64,000 nt of DNA, taken from positions 1,302,001 through 1,366,000 of the forward strand of contig NZ_CP009129.1 in NCBI RefSeq assembly GCF_000785555.1, given 5' to 3'. The stretch comes from Planococcus sp. PAMC 21323 (GTDB lineage: Bacteria; Bacillota; Bacilli; Bacillales_A; Planococcaceae). Positions within the stretch are counted from its first letter, which is position 1, and each line of letters begins with the position of its first letter. Positions 22,234-30,275 of the stretch are shown in pieces. The notes beneath the pieces are model-generated. The model did no database searches, had not been told where the DNA came from, and worked only from the letters and a program-made list of their open reading frames with translations. A program made the position numbers and the translations under genes.

Positions 22234-23376
22234 ATGAATTTCGATTTGACACAAGAACAACAAATGATCAAAAAGACTATTAAGGAATTTTCTGATAAGG
22301 TGGTGGCACCAGGGGCCATTGATCGCGACCGTTCTAAAGCGTTTCCAACTGAAATTTTTAAACAGCTGTCTGACATGGGGATGATGGGCTTGCCGTTTGA
22401 TGAAAAGTACGGTGGATCGGGAGCGGATACAACGAGTTTTGCTATTGTGACAGAAGAATTGAGCCGCGTTTGTGCTTCTACTGGAATTACCTATTCTGCA
22501 CATATTTCACTTGGTGGTGCGCCGCTAAATTTATTTGGAACTGAAGAGCAAAAAGAAAAATACTTAGCGCCGATTTGTACAGGCGAATCATTTGGTGCTT
22601 TCGGGTTAACAGAGCCGAATGCAGGATCAGATGCAGGAGGAACAGAAACTCGTGCAATTGAAGACGGTGATGATTGGGTCATAAACGGTTCGAAAGTATA
22701 TATTACAAATGCTAGTCACGCGAAGCATTTAGCCATCACAGCAATTACTGGAATGGAAAATGGCAAGAAAGAAATTAGTGCGATTATTGTACCGACCGAT
22801 GCAGAAGGCTTTACAGTCATTGATAATTACGAAAAAATGGGTCTGCATTCTTCAAACACAACAGAATTAGTATTAGAAAATGTCCGTGTGCCAAAAGAAA
22901 ACTTGTTAGGCAAGCGTGGAGATGGCTTTAAGCAGTTCTTAGTAACATTAGATGGTGGTCGTATTGGTATTGCTGCTATGGCTGTGGGGATTGCACAGGG
23001 GGCGTTTAACAAAGCGCTTGCTTATTCTAAAGAACGCAAACAGTTTGGAAAAACTTTATCTGAGTTTCAAGTAACGCAATTTAAACTTGCTGACATGGCC
23101 ATGAAAATAGAATTGGCTCGTAACATGGTTTACAAAGCTGCGTGGCTAAAAGATCAAGGTCGACCGTTTACAAAAGAAGCTTCTATGGCAAAGTTATATG
23201 CCTCTGAAATTTCGATGGAAGTTGCTTCTGAAGCGATTCAAATTCACGGCGGCTATGGTTACATGAAAGAATATGAAGTAGAACGATATATGCGCGATGC
23301 AAAATTGCTGGAAATCGGTGAAGGAACATCTGAAATTCAACGCATGGTCATTGCACGCCAAATCGGTTGCTACTAA
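22234..23376 (+). CDS. Acyl-CoA dehydrogenase, short-chain (butyryl-CoA) type
   Basis: FAD enzyme that introduces the alpha-beta double bond in acyl-CoA during fatty acid or branched-chain amino acid breakdown; electrons pass to ETF. 380 residues, full length. N-terminal helical domain, the FAD signature AFGLTEPNAGSDAGG, and the C-terminal EIGEGTSEIQRMVIARQIG, whose Glu just before GTSEIQ is the expected catalytic base; Q-[IV]-HGGYGYMKEYEVER also fits. It stands alone with its own promoter and hairpin between rpoD and cccA, where B. subtilis has no such gene. Exact chain length preference is not determined. Confidence 0.92.
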   Translation: MNFDLTQEQQMIKKTIKEFSDKVVAPGAIDRDRSKAFPTEIFKQLSDMGMMGLPFDEKYGGSGADTTSFAIVTEELSRVCASTGITYSAHISLGGAPLNLFGTEEQKEKYLAPICTGESFGAFGLTEPNAGSDAGGTETRAIEDGDDWVINGSKVYITNASHAKHLAITAITGMENGKKEISAIIVPTDAEGFTVIDNYEKMGLHSSNTTELVLENVRVPKENLLGKRGDGFKQFLVTLDGGRIGIAAMAVGIAQGAFNKALAYSKERKQFGKTLSEFQVTQFKLADMAMKIELARNMVYKAAWLKDQGRPFTKEASMAKLYASEISMEVASEAIQIHGGYGYMKEYEVERYMRDAKLLEIGEGTSEIQRMVIARQIGCY

Positions 23377-23379
23377 AAA

Positions 23380-23412
23380 AGTAAGCCCTGCAATTTGCAG
23401 GGCTTACTATAT
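23380..23412. terminator. Perfect hairpin after the acyl-CoA dehydrogenase gene
   Basis: Perfect 14-bp inverted repeat agtaagccctgcaa / ttgcagggcttact with a one-base centre. The T run on the plus strand is weak (atattt); the A run before it would serve the minus strand better. Confidence 0.7.
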
Positions 23413-23605
23413 TTAAAAGATTTAATTGAAAATTAAACAACTAAAAACAAGTGAAAGTCGTGTCAAATGAAATTAAATTACCGTTTTTGTCACAAACAAG
23501 GAAAAGTTATCTGTTAAGACTTTTCGTTTCAATGATAATACAGTACAATAATGAATGATACGAATAATATCATCAAGCAGAACTTAGTAGAGGGAGGGGT
23601 AACGG

Positions 23606-23989
23606 ATGCAAAAAAATGCAATTGTACCTTATATCTTAATCATGGCGTTCGGTATTGGTTTAATTTTCTTCTTGTCAGTACAAGGAGTAGGTAACGAAGC
23701 TGAAATCGCTGAAGAACACGCAACAGAAGAAGGTGGCGGAGAAGAAGCTGCAGAAGGCGGAGAAGAAGCTGCTGGAGATTTCGATCCAGAAGCTACAGCT
23801 CAAGCAAACTGTATTTCTTGTCACGGTTCAAGCTATGAAGGCGGAGTAGGTCCATCATTAGTAGCTACAGAACTTCCACAAGAAGATATCGAAGACATTT
23901 TGGTTAACGGTAAAGGCGGTATGCCAGGCGGACTTGTTGATGAAGCAAACGCGGCAGCAATGGCTGAATGGGTATTATCACTCGAATAG
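23606..23989 (+). CDS. cccA: Membrane-anchored cytochrome c550 type (CccA-like)
   Basis: Small haem c electron carrier on the outer face of the membrane. 127 residues: one N-terminal membrane anchor (6-27), a flexible Glu/Ala/Gly-rich linker (about 32-58), then a mono-haem domain with CISCH and a distal methionine in GGMPGGL. The same location after rpoD is held by cccA in B. subtilis. Start ATG with GAGGGAGGGG. The acidic linker is unusually long and low in complexity. Confidence 0.9.
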   Translation: MQKNAIVPYILIMAFGIGLIFFLSVQGVGNEAEIAEEHATEEGGGEEAAEGGEEAAGDFDPEATAQANCISCHGSSYEGGVGPSLVATELPQEDIEDILVNGKGGMPGGLVDEANAAAMAEWVLSLE

Positions 23990-23995
23990 CATCTG

Positions 23996-24029
23996 AAAAC
24001 CCTTAGTTCTTTAAGAGCTAAGGGTTTTT
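23996..24029 (+). terminator. Terminator after cccA
   Basis: An 11-bp stem (aaaacccttag / ctaagggtttt) and T run. Confidence 0.85.
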
Positions 24030-24051
24030 CTGTTAAATTAGGAGGACCAAT

Positions 24052-24765
24052 ATGAATGCTCAACAATTATCACATCGGTTAACAAGGGTTGCCAATCACG
24101 TACCAAAAGGTGCAATAGTCGCTGACATTGGCAGTGACCACGCATACTTGCCATGTTATTTGGTATTAAATGGCGTTATTGACAAAGCCGTTGCTGGAGA
24201 AGTCGTTAAAGGTCCATTTGAATCGGCGCAAAAACAAGTTCAGCAAGAACAGTTGACTGAAAAAATTGAGGTCCGATTAGCAAGTGGACTCGATGCAATC
24301 TTGCCTGAAGACGGGATCACAACCATTACAATAGCGGGCATGGGTGGTCCTTTAATATGCTCGATATTAGCACAAGGTAGCGAAAAATTAACAGGTGTAG
24401 CAAGGTTAATCTTACAGCCAAATGTTCACGCCAAAGCAATTCGTGACTGGGCCGTTTTAAATGACTGGAATATCGTAGAAGAAGAAATTTTGAAAGAAAA
24501 CGAAAAAATATATGAAATTTTAGTCCTTGAAAAAGCAGAGTCACCTGTATCATGGTCTCCTCAACAATTACTAATGGGACCAGAGCTATTAAAACATAAA
24601 ACAGCAATTTTCCATGAAAAATGGATGCGTGAAAGCGCACAATGGAAAAAAATTGTGGCTTCAATGGAAGCAACCGCACAAACCATTGAAATTGTGGAGA
24701 AAAAACAAGAACTCGTTAAAAAAATACAATTAGTAGAAGAGGTGTTGCAACGTGAAAATTCCTAA
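24052..24765 (+). CDS. trmK: tRNA (adenine22-N1)-methyltransferase TrmK
   Basis: Methylates N1 of A22 in bacterial tRNAs with SAM. 237 residues, matching the family. SAM-binding motif VADIGSDHAYLPCYLV near residue 24 and the IAGMGGPLI catalytic motif (about residue 98), then a C-terminal coiled coil. Strong TAGGAGG site. Its stop overlaps the start of nif3 by 14 bp, as in other Bacillales. Confidence 0.95.
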   Translation: MNAQQLSHRLTRVANHVPKGAIVADIGSDHAYLPCYLVLNGVIDKAVAGEVVKGPFESAQKQVQQEQLTEKIEVRLASGLDAILPEDGITTITIAGMGGPLICSILAQGSEKLTGVARLILQPNVHAKAIRDWAVLNDWNIVEEEILKENEKIYEILVLEKAESPVSWSPQQLLMGPELLKHKTAIFHEKWMRESAQWKKIVASMEATAQTIEIVEKKQELVKKIQLVEEVLQRENS

Positions 24766-25864
24766 TGGACACCAAATCATTGAGGAATTCGAAAAGTGGT
24801 CACCAAAATATTTAGCGATGGAAAATGATCCAATCGGCTTGCATGTAGGTACATTAAACAAGAAAATTGAACGTGTTTTAGTTACCTTAGATGTTAATGA
24901 AGAAGTCGTTGACGAAGCAATTGCTAAAGGCGCAGGGTTGATTATCGCTCATCATCCCCCAATTTTCCGTCCATTAAAAAACTTGCAAACTGATTTACCA
25001 CAAGGCCGGTTAGTAGAAAAGCTCATTAAGTCGGATATCGCGGTATATGCAGCACATACCAATTTAGATGTGGCTGTAGGTGGTGTCAATGATTTGTTGG
25101 CTGAAGCACTTGGTTTGCAAAATACTAAAGTATTGGTTCCGACTTATGAAGCGGAATTAGTAAAAATTGCGGTATTTGTTCCAGAATCTCATGAAGAAGT
25201 AGTTCGAGAAGCCTTAGCTAAAGCAGGAGCCGGGGCAATCGGGGATTATGAATCTTGTAGCTACACCTTATCTGGTACAGGTCGTTTCCGGCCGACAAAA
25301 GATGCAGATCCTTATATTGGAGAAACCGGTAAAATGGAAGTGACTGCAGAATCAAAAATAGAAGTAGTTGTACGCAAAAACGAAAAAGATCGTGTGATTA
25401 AAGCGATGATTTCTGCACATCCGTATGAAGAAGTGGCTTACGATGTCCTTGCATTAGAAAACAAGGAAACGGCAATGGGCTTGGGGCGTGTAGGTACGCT
25501 TGAAACACCAATGACCTTAGACGAGTTTGCACAGTGGGCAAAACAACAATTAGACGTTCCTTCGCTTCGTGTTGTAGGCGCTGCTGATGCAGTGGTCAAA
25601 AAAGTAGCTGTACTCGGTGGCGATGGCAATAAATACATTCAACAAGCAAAGCGTTCAGGTGCAGATGTATACGTAACAGGCGATTTGTATTTCCATGTAG
25701 CGCAAGACGCTCAAGACATTGGATTAAACGTTATCGATCCCGGTCACCATGTTGAAAAAGTGATGATCAAAGGTGTTGTGGACCATATGTCTAAACAGCA
25801 ACCCACGTGGCAATGCGAATTTTTACCATCTGAGACGAATACAGAACCTTTCCGGTTTATGTGA
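24752..25864 (+). CDS. Nif3-like dinuclear metal protein (YqfO family)
   Basis: Member of the NIF3/DUF34 metal-binding family, of uncertain function (suggested GTP cyclohydrolase I or regulatory roles). 370 residues, the long Bacillales form. N-terminal half of the NIF3 fold with metal ligands in IIAHHPPIF, an inserted PII/CutA-like domain (about residues 125-230), and the second NIF3 half with DLYFHVAQDA and DPGHHVEK ligands. GTG start with an AGAGGTG site inside trmK. It is the last core gene before the accessory island. Confidence 0.93.
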   Translation: MKIPNGHQIIEEFEKWSPKYLAMENDPIGLHVGTLNKKIERVLVTLDVNEEVVDEAIAKGAGLIIAHHPPIFRPLKNLQTDLPQGRLVEKLIKSDIAVYAAHTNLDVAVGGVNDLLAEALGLQNTKVLVPTYEAELVKIAVFVPESHEEVVREALAKAGAGAIGDYESCSYTLSGTGRFRPTKDADPYIGETGKMEVTAESKIEVVVRKNEKDRVIKAMISAHPYEEVAYDVLALENKETAMGLGRVGTLETPMTLDEFAQWAKQQLDVPSLRVVGAADAVVKKVAVLGGDGNKYIQQAKRSGADVYVTGDLYFHVAQDAQDIGLNVIDPGHHVEKVMIKGVVDHMSKQQPTWQCEFLPSETNTEPFRFM

Positions 25865-25892
25865 GAAGAAGCTGCGGCTTCTTCTTTTTTTA
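25864..25892 (+). terminator. Terminator after nif3
   Basis: A 9-bp stem (agaagaagc / gcttcttct) with loop tgcg that overlaps the stop codon, then a T run. Confidence 0.85.
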
Positions 25893-26217
25893 TGCAGATT
25901 TTAAAGAAGATCTATAGTAATAGTTAAAAACTACGTACTTTAAGATTAAAGAAAAGCGTCCGTAAAAGCATCCGAAAAAAACGAACGTTCGTCAATTGTG
26001 TTGATACGTTTCCGAACGACTTTTTAATGCTTTTATAGCAGGTTGTGGAGTGTTCGTAAAGGTGTACTTTTACGAACGGTTTTCTGAGGGAATCTCATAA
26101 CAGAAATATAACGAAGTAGAATTTCAGAAAGTTCTGTATATAATCAAAAATAATGGATATAATTGGTATGATGAAAAAAACAAATAAATCTACTGCTTGA
26201 AATGGGGTGGACAACTT
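25893..26217. other. Left edge of the accessory island, no gene
   Basis: 325 bp with no credible reading frame. It holds an inverted repeat gttcgtaaa / tttacgaac (26052-26077) and several scrambled pieces of the same words (cgtccgtaaaagc near 25957, aacgaacgttcg near 25980). The second half of the hairpin is a copy of the GTGTACTTTTACGAACG repeat found four more times in the island. Confidence 0.5.
26052..26083. repeat. Dispersed repeat R, copy 1, inside a hairpin
   Basis: ggtgtacttttacgaacg followed by gtttt (26061-26083), preceded by its partial complement gttcgtaaa. Other copies lie near 31060, 31516, 32717 and 34258. No coding potential; function unknown. Confidence 0.55.
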
Positions 26218-26730
26218 ATGGAGATATCTTTAATTTTATTACAAGAAGTCGATGCAGAAGCGTTATTTAAGTTTGAGTCTGAAAATCGATGGTTTTTTGA
26301 AAAAATGGTTCCAAGTCGAGGAGACGATTACTATTCTTTCGAAACATTTATAAGAAGACATCAAGAATTGCTGAAGGAACAAAAGAAGGGTCTTTCTGAT
26401 TTTTACCTGATTACCAACGATTCTGGAGAAATTGTAGGAAGAATCAACTTGGTTGATAAAAAAGATAACATAGGAGACATAGGATTTAGAATAGGAGCAA
26501 CATACGTGGGAAAGGGAATCGGAAATCAGGCATTAAATCTACTATTGAAAACTGATTTAAGTGTGAAACAAATACGTGGGAAAACGACGACTGTTAACCA
26601 TGCATCGCAAAAGGTGTTAGAAAAAAATGGGTTTAAGCAAGTTCGAGTAGATGAAGAAGAATTCGAAATGAACGGGGAAATAATGAATTTTGTACATTAT
26701 TTGTGGGGAAAGGAAAAAACTCGTTTGTAA
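26218..26730 (+). CDS. GNAT family N-acetyltransferase
   Basis: Probable acetyl-CoA dependent acetyltransferase of the RimJ/RimL group. 170 residues from the ATG at 26218, which has GGGGTGG upstream. Acetyl-CoA binding is suggested by FRIGATYVGKGIGNQALNL (a G-x-GxG/A variant, about residues 98-116) and the late GKTTTVNHASQKVLEKNGF, the standard neighbour-substitution motif of this group. Substrate unknown. It is the first gene of the island, and the AT content is higher than in the flanking core genes. Confidence 0.88.
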   Translation: MEISLILLQEVDAEALFKFESENRWFFEKMVPSRGDDYYSFETFIRRHQELLKEQKKGLSDFYLITNDSGEIVGRINLVDKKDNIGDIGFRIGATYVGKGIGNQALNLLLKTDLSVKQIRGKTTTVNHASQKVLEKNGFKQVRVDEEEFEMNGEIMNFVHYLWGKEKTRL

Positions 26731-26861
26731 AAGAGAATGAATTAATTTTATTGCTACTCAATTTATAAAAATATTAAGAAAGTCTGTCCTACGTTTCAAT
26801 CAGATTCGAACCTGCTTATTTAAAGTTTGAGACCAATATAAGGTTAAGAAATTTGACTAAG

Positions 26862-26895
26862 TGAATGTAACAAAAGCGAAGATAAGCTACATTCA
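26862..26895 (+). repeat. 34-bp dif-like palindrome P0 (degenerate)
   Basis: Fits the 14-6-14 layout: left arm TGAATGTAACAAAA, centre GCGAAG, right arm ATAAGCTACATTCA. The outer parts of both arms match the consensus; inner bases have drifted. Confidence 0.75.
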
Positions 26896-26955
26896 AACCT
26901 AGTTAAAATATTAAAAAATATTGTTTAGACAAAAATGAAATATAGGGAGTTTATG

Positions 26956-27306
26956 ATGAAAAAAAATACAAGTTCTATCATCGTGATTTTGGCATTGATC
27001 AGTTTTTTAATTGCGACGTTTTTTTTCCAATACGAATATTTATTTCTAACCCGTATTGTTTCACTTATCTTCGCAATCGTTTATTTAGTAATTGAAGTGA
27101 AGCAAGAGTATTTCTCATCACACAAGCCATTATTTATTCTTTTCAGTATCATCAGCATGTTAGCTTTAACTGTCAGTATTTTGTTCGATGAAACGTTTGG
27201 GACGGATGCATTTAATGCTAGAATTTTTTTGAGCTTGATATTTATGTTTAGTCTTCTAGTAATTAGCTATAGAGATTTATACGAGACAAACAACGGTCCA
27301 AAATAG
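26956..27306 (+). CDS. Hypothetical membrane protein, four helices
   Basis: 116 residues from the ATG at 26956 (AGGGAG 8 bases upstream; the ATG at 26953 is the alternative). Four hydrophobic segments at about 8-26, 31-48, 60-78 and 88-106, with a charged C-terminus (RDLYETNNGPK). No recognised domain. It lies between 34-bp repeats P0 and the half copy P1 and has no operon partner. Confidence 0.7.
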   Translation: MKKNTSSIIVILALISFLIATFFFQYEYLFLTRIVSLIFAIVYLVIEVKQEYFSSHKPLFILFSIISMLALTVSILFDETFGTDAFNARIFLSLIFMFSLLVISYRDLYETNNGPK

Positions 27307-27341
27307 GTTCGGTTCAATTCCTACTGTATTTATTAGGCTAG

Positions 27342-27355
27342 TGAATGCAACTTAC
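27342..27355 (+). repeat. Half copy of the 34-bp palindrome (P1)
   Basis: Only the left arm is recognisable (TGAATGCAACTTAC); the sequence 20 bp on does not match the right arm. It could be a decayed or recombined site. Confidence 0.45.
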
Positions 27356-27447
27356 ATCTCAGGATTTTTGGATTTTACAAATTCTATCGCGAGGGTACGG
27401 CACAAAGTGGAATTTAAATTTTTTAACGATTAGAGGAGGGGGAAATC

Positions 27448-27837
27448 ATGAAAAAATTGCTAGTAATTTTATTAATTTCTGCTTTACTATCGGCATGCAA
27501 TTCGTTTGAGTCTACACCGAGTATCGAAAAGTTGGAAGCAACACCAAAAGATGTTCAAGAGGTAATTGAACTGGTGGATCCAGCTTCTTCCCTTTCACTA
27601 CAGGCTATTACAAAGAAGGGAAACATAACCTATATCATTTATCAATCAACGGCTTCTGTAACAGCTTCACTTGAAAAACAGGGGGACAAATTAAACGTAA
27701 AATTAGTGACTAAGCCAAAGCATAGCAACGAGATCGAACAGCATGTATTTGAGTTAATCGGAGACGAGGAAACGGAAACAATTGACGTACTCGTAAACGG
27801 TGAATCGACACCCTTAGCTATGCATGCTGGTTTATAA
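27448..27837 (+). CDS. Hypothetical lipoprotein
   Basis: 129 residues. A signal peptide with lipobox LSAC (Cys17) predicts lipid attachment on the outer face of the membrane. The mature part is a small, mixed-charge domain with no family I recognise; the stretch VTASLEKQGDKLNVKLVTK suggests beta strands. Strong GAGGAGGGGG ribosome site. Single gene between repeats P1 and P2. Confidence 0.75.
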   Translation: MKKLLVILLISALLSACNSFESTPSIEKLEATPKDVQEVIELVDPASSLSLQAITKKGNITYIIYQSTASVTASLEKQGDKLNVKLVTKPKHSNEIEQHVFELIGDEETETIDVLVNGESTPLAMHAGL

Positions 27838-27859
27838 AAGGATAAATTTTAAAAGGCTG

Positions 27860-27893
27860 TCACTGTAACTTAATAACAAGCAATTTACACTTA
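27860..27893 (+). repeat. 34-bp dif-like palindrome P2 (degenerate)
   Basis: Left arm TCACTGTAACTTAA matches 12 of 14, centre TAACAA, right arm GCAATTTACACTTA matches 9 of 14. Same spacing as the intact copies. Confidence 0.55.
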
Positions 27894-28176
27894 AAAAGCA
27901 GATAAAGGAATCTTTTACCTATTCTTTTTTATTATCCTCTTAGAATCAGTAAGGAAGTAATCAAGCACCAGAAGCTGATTAAGCAGCTAAATCAGCTAAA
28001 TTTTGGCCTTATATTCAAAGAAGTCGGACCTTCAAAAACCACAAGTGGTTTACATTGAATCTTTCATAACAAATCCACTTGTGGTTTTAAAAGGAATATT
28101 ACTGCATATAATTTAATTATCGATAGCTGAGCAATCGTAAATTTCATTAAACTACTGGTAGCCGTTTCATTGAATT
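27894..28176. other. Module without an intact gene
   Basis: Between P2 and P3 there is no credible reading frame. The main feature is a perfect 14-bp inverted repeat, described separately. It may be a decayed cassette or carry an untranslated RNA. Confidence 0.4.
28035..28088. other. Perfect inverted repeat with 26-nt loop
   Basis: aaaaccacaagtgg (28035-28048) and ccacttgtggtttt (28075-28088) are perfect complements around 26 nt. The A/T runs at the ends fit a bidirectional terminator; the loop is longer than usual, so a small structured RNA is also possible. Confidence 0.55.
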
Positions 28177-28210
28177 TGAATGTAACTTAAGTGCAGTTAA
28201 GTTACATTCA
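28177..28210 (+). repeat. 34-bp dif-like palindrome P3 (intact)
   Basis: TGAATGTAACTTAA, centre GTGCAG, TTAAGTTACATTCA. Both arms are perfect complements and define the consensus. The same centre is found at P8. Confidence 0.92.
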
Positions 28211-28292
28211 GTGCCGCTAAAAATAGATTATTTCCATAAAATGTTATAGTCGAATTAGATATTAATCTGAAAATGGCAGGAGGAATATCTAC

Positions 28293-28577
28293 ATGTCTTA
28301 TTTAAACGAAATGGTATATTCGATTGCCAATATTAACCCACTTATTCTCGTATTCATTATTTTGCTAGTGTCATTGATATGTGGAGCCGTTACCTTCTTT
28401 TTGAAAAAAGACGAGAAGCTATTTTGGTCTCTCTTTGCTATTACGTTTGCTGATTTATTCTTAGGATTTTTCTTCTTAATTTCTATAAACGTTTATATTG
28501 GTTTAATTCTTTTGTTTCTTTTGCTAGCAATGATGATAAAAAAGTATTTAAAAGCGAGAAGGAAGGCAATAAACTAA
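28293..28577 (+). CDS. Hypothetical membrane protein, three helices
   Basis: 94 residues, AGGAGGA site. Hydrophobic segments at about 16-37, 45-63 and 68-84, ending in a basic tail (KKYLKARRKAIN) that should face the cytosol. No recognised family. It is the only gene in the module bounded by P3 and P4. Confidence 0.7.
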   Translation: MSYLNEMVYSIANINPLILVFIILLVSLICGAVTFFLKKDEKLFWSLFAITFADLFLGFFFLISINVYIGLILLFLLLAMMIKKYLKARRKAIN

Positions 28578-28617
28578 TATGATTTATTATTTAGCGATCA
28601 ATCGAGTTTTTAAGTGT

Positions 28618-28651
28618 TGAATGTAACTTAATGTGAATTAAGTTACATTCA
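28618..28651 (+). repeat. 34-bp dif-like palindrome P4 (intact)
   Basis: Perfect consensus arms around the centre TGTGAA. The same centre is found at P9. Confidence 0.92.
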
Positions 28652-28758
28652 AATCGAGGAAAAAAAACAGCAAGATTCCTGGAATCGCTCAACGTGGAGG
28701 AGACTTTTCCTCTTGTCATAAATAGCCAAAACCCATGTAATTACGAAAGGAGGAAATT

Positions 28759-29433
28759 ATGCTAGCTGTTCATTTTAATGACTGGAGAAAAAATCTTACC
28801 AAGAAAGATAAAGAGCGAATGCATGAAATAAATATATTCGAATTGATTTTTTCTAGGAAGGTTACAGAGTTGGGCATGACCATTGAAGGATATGAATTGG
28901 TCAAAGTTTTTTGTTTAGGGAATGAACGAAGCCCATATTCTCTCACACAACAACCAGAGATTAATCGGATTCAAATTAAAGCACCTTATAACTTCCAAGC
29001 GTTTTTTTCCTTAGAATCCACTGAAGCGAAGTTCGAGGAATTTAAGCGCCTGATTCATTTATATGTCGTTCCCGTTTTACTTGAATTTTCCCTTCTGTCA
29101 CAGAGTGAGGTTTTAGAACTAGTAAGCCTTGCGCTGGATCAAATTCCTTCTCAAAATTATGAAGTTGTGTTTTTAGCAGGCAAAACTCCAAAAAAGAGTC
29201 CTAGCCGAAAAAAAGTAGCGTTATTAAAAGGCGTTCATCGCGTCGAAGGGTTTCAGCTATATTGTGAAGTCTATGATGCAAGAGGAATGCAAATTGTAAA
29301 TAAACTGCTGGCGGAAGAAGTGGGGGTAGAACAGGTATACTCCAGGTTTTTAGGGGAATTGAAATGGCAAAGTGAATCGTTAATCGTTGTCAAATCCCCA
29401 TATAGCAGTTGGCAGGCCACCATCGAAGTTTAG
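28759..29433 (+). CDS. Hypothetical protein, related to the 30276 gene
   Basis: 224 residues, AAAGGAGG site, no signal peptide or membrane segment, so probably cytosolic. The C-terminal part (about 143-215) shares spaced identities with the protein at 30276-30935, including KSPSRK versus SSPNRK and LGELKWQSE versus LGDIKWVGN. I do not recognise a named domain. Stop lies 6 bp before P5, so the repeat directly abuts the gene. Confidence 0.72.
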   Translation: MLAVHFNDWRKNLTKKDKERMHEINIFELIFSRKVTELGMTIEGYELVKVFCLGNERSPYSLTQQPEINRIQIKAPYNFQAFFSLESTEAKFEEFKRLIHLYVVPVLLEFSLLSQSEVLELVSLALDQIPSQNYEVVFLAGKTPKKSPSRKKVALLKGVHRVEGFQLYCEVYDARGMQIVNKLLAEEVGVEQVYSRFLGELKWQSESLIVVKSPYSSWQATIEV

Positions 29434-29438
29434 ATTTT

Positions 29439-29472
29439 TGAATGTAACTTAATAGCAATTAAGTTACATTCA
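29439..29472 (+). repeat. 34-bp dif-like palindrome P5 (intact)
   Basis: Perfect consensus arms around the centre TAGCAA, 5 bp after a stop codon and directly before a terminator. Confidence 0.92.
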
Positions 29473-29474
29473 AA

Positions 29475-29512
29475 AAGGCCAAGCAAGGGAATTCATCCCT
29501 CACTTGGCCTTT
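29475..29512. terminator. Hairpin after P5
   Basis: Stem aaggccaagcaaggga / tccctcacttggcctt with two mismatches and a 5-nt loop. The T run is short (ttt), so termination may be modest; it lies on the P5-P6 module side of the repeat. Confidence 0.6.
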
Positions 29513-29588
29513 ACCGTGATTCTCATAAAAACGTTATAAAATAATTTACTATCCGCGATTAAATTAAGCACACATATGTGTTAATTGA

Positions 29589-29819
29589 TTATTCATCTTC
29601 TGGCATATCAGGGAAAACAATTGTTTTTTCGTTTATTAATAATTTAGGATTTAAATTATAATTTGTATGAAGAAAATCAATCTTATCGTCTTCAAACTGA
29701 ATAACTGCAATCAAAGCATTCTCGTAATCAACAACTGCAACCTTATTCGAATTAAGATATATTTCACTTTCCGGGTGCATCTCTATAAACCAACCATTTT
29801 TACAATCAAATTTTTTCAT
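29589..29819 (-). CDS. Hypothetical small acidic protein
   Basis: 76 residues from the ATG at 29819, which has GGAG 8 bases upstream; an ATG 6 bases earlier is too close to that site. No signal or membrane segment. Rich in Asp/Glu with an acidic end (VFPDMPEDE); the pattern KVAVVDYENALIAVIQFEDDKI suggests a small beta domain. Minus strand, the opposite orientation to most genes of the island. Function unknown. Confidence 0.65.
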   Translation of the reverse strand: MKKFDCKNGWFIEMHPESEIYLNSNKVAVVDYENALIAVIQFEDDKIDFLHTNYNLNPKLLINEKTIVFPDMPEDE

Positions 29820-29899
29820 TTTCATTTCTCCTTATTTATATACTTAAGTTATTACTTTAAAATAACATAAAAGGAAATATTCTTGCGTGAAAGATAACT

Positions 29900-29922
29900 A
29901 GAAGCCTACGGGTTCTTTTTTA
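29900..29922 (+). terminator. Weak hairpin with T run before P6
   Basis: agaagcc / gggttct (one mismatch), loop tac, then six T. It is not after any plus-strand gene in this module, so it may be a leftover of a lost gene. Confidence 0.4.
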
Positions 29923-29929
29923 TTATATT

Positions 29930-29963
29930 TGAATGTAACATAACTCTAATTAAGTTACATTCA
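29930..29963 (+). repeat. 34-bp dif-like palindrome P6
   Basis: Left arm TGAATGTAACATAA (one change), centre CTCTAA, right arm perfect. Confidence 0.88.
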
Positions 29964-30074
29964 GTCTCCCTATTTCATTCGCTTTGCTATAAAATCCATC
30001 AAAACCAACTTCAAATGAAAATATGATACATTCAAAAATCGGTGCCATGAAGTTAAAAATTCGAATTTCGATAG

Positions 30075-30260
30075 GATCCAGGTTTAGCTATCAAGCATTA
30101 TGAAAAGAAAAAAGCTTGTAAATACGGTATTGGAATTATTGAAATCTTTAGTAACCAGCTTTGTATTTGCTACGAATCGATTGCTGCTTATGAGATGATT
30201 TCACGGACACCACATGGTCGTGGCAGGATGTCTGATACTAGATATCACTCAAGACCATAA
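30075..30260 (+). pseudogene. Possible transposase C-terminal fragment (IS21-like), low confidence
   Basis: An open stretch of 61 codons without a start codon, translating to AIKHYEKKKACKYGIGIIEI then FSNQLCICYESIAAYEM. The GIIEIFSNQLCICYE part faintly resembles the C-terminus of IS21-family IstA transposases (a T-I-E-V-F-Y type strand). No inverted repeats or other transposase parts are present, so it is at most a relic. Confidence 0.25.
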
Positions 30261-30275
30261 GGAGGAGATTATTGA

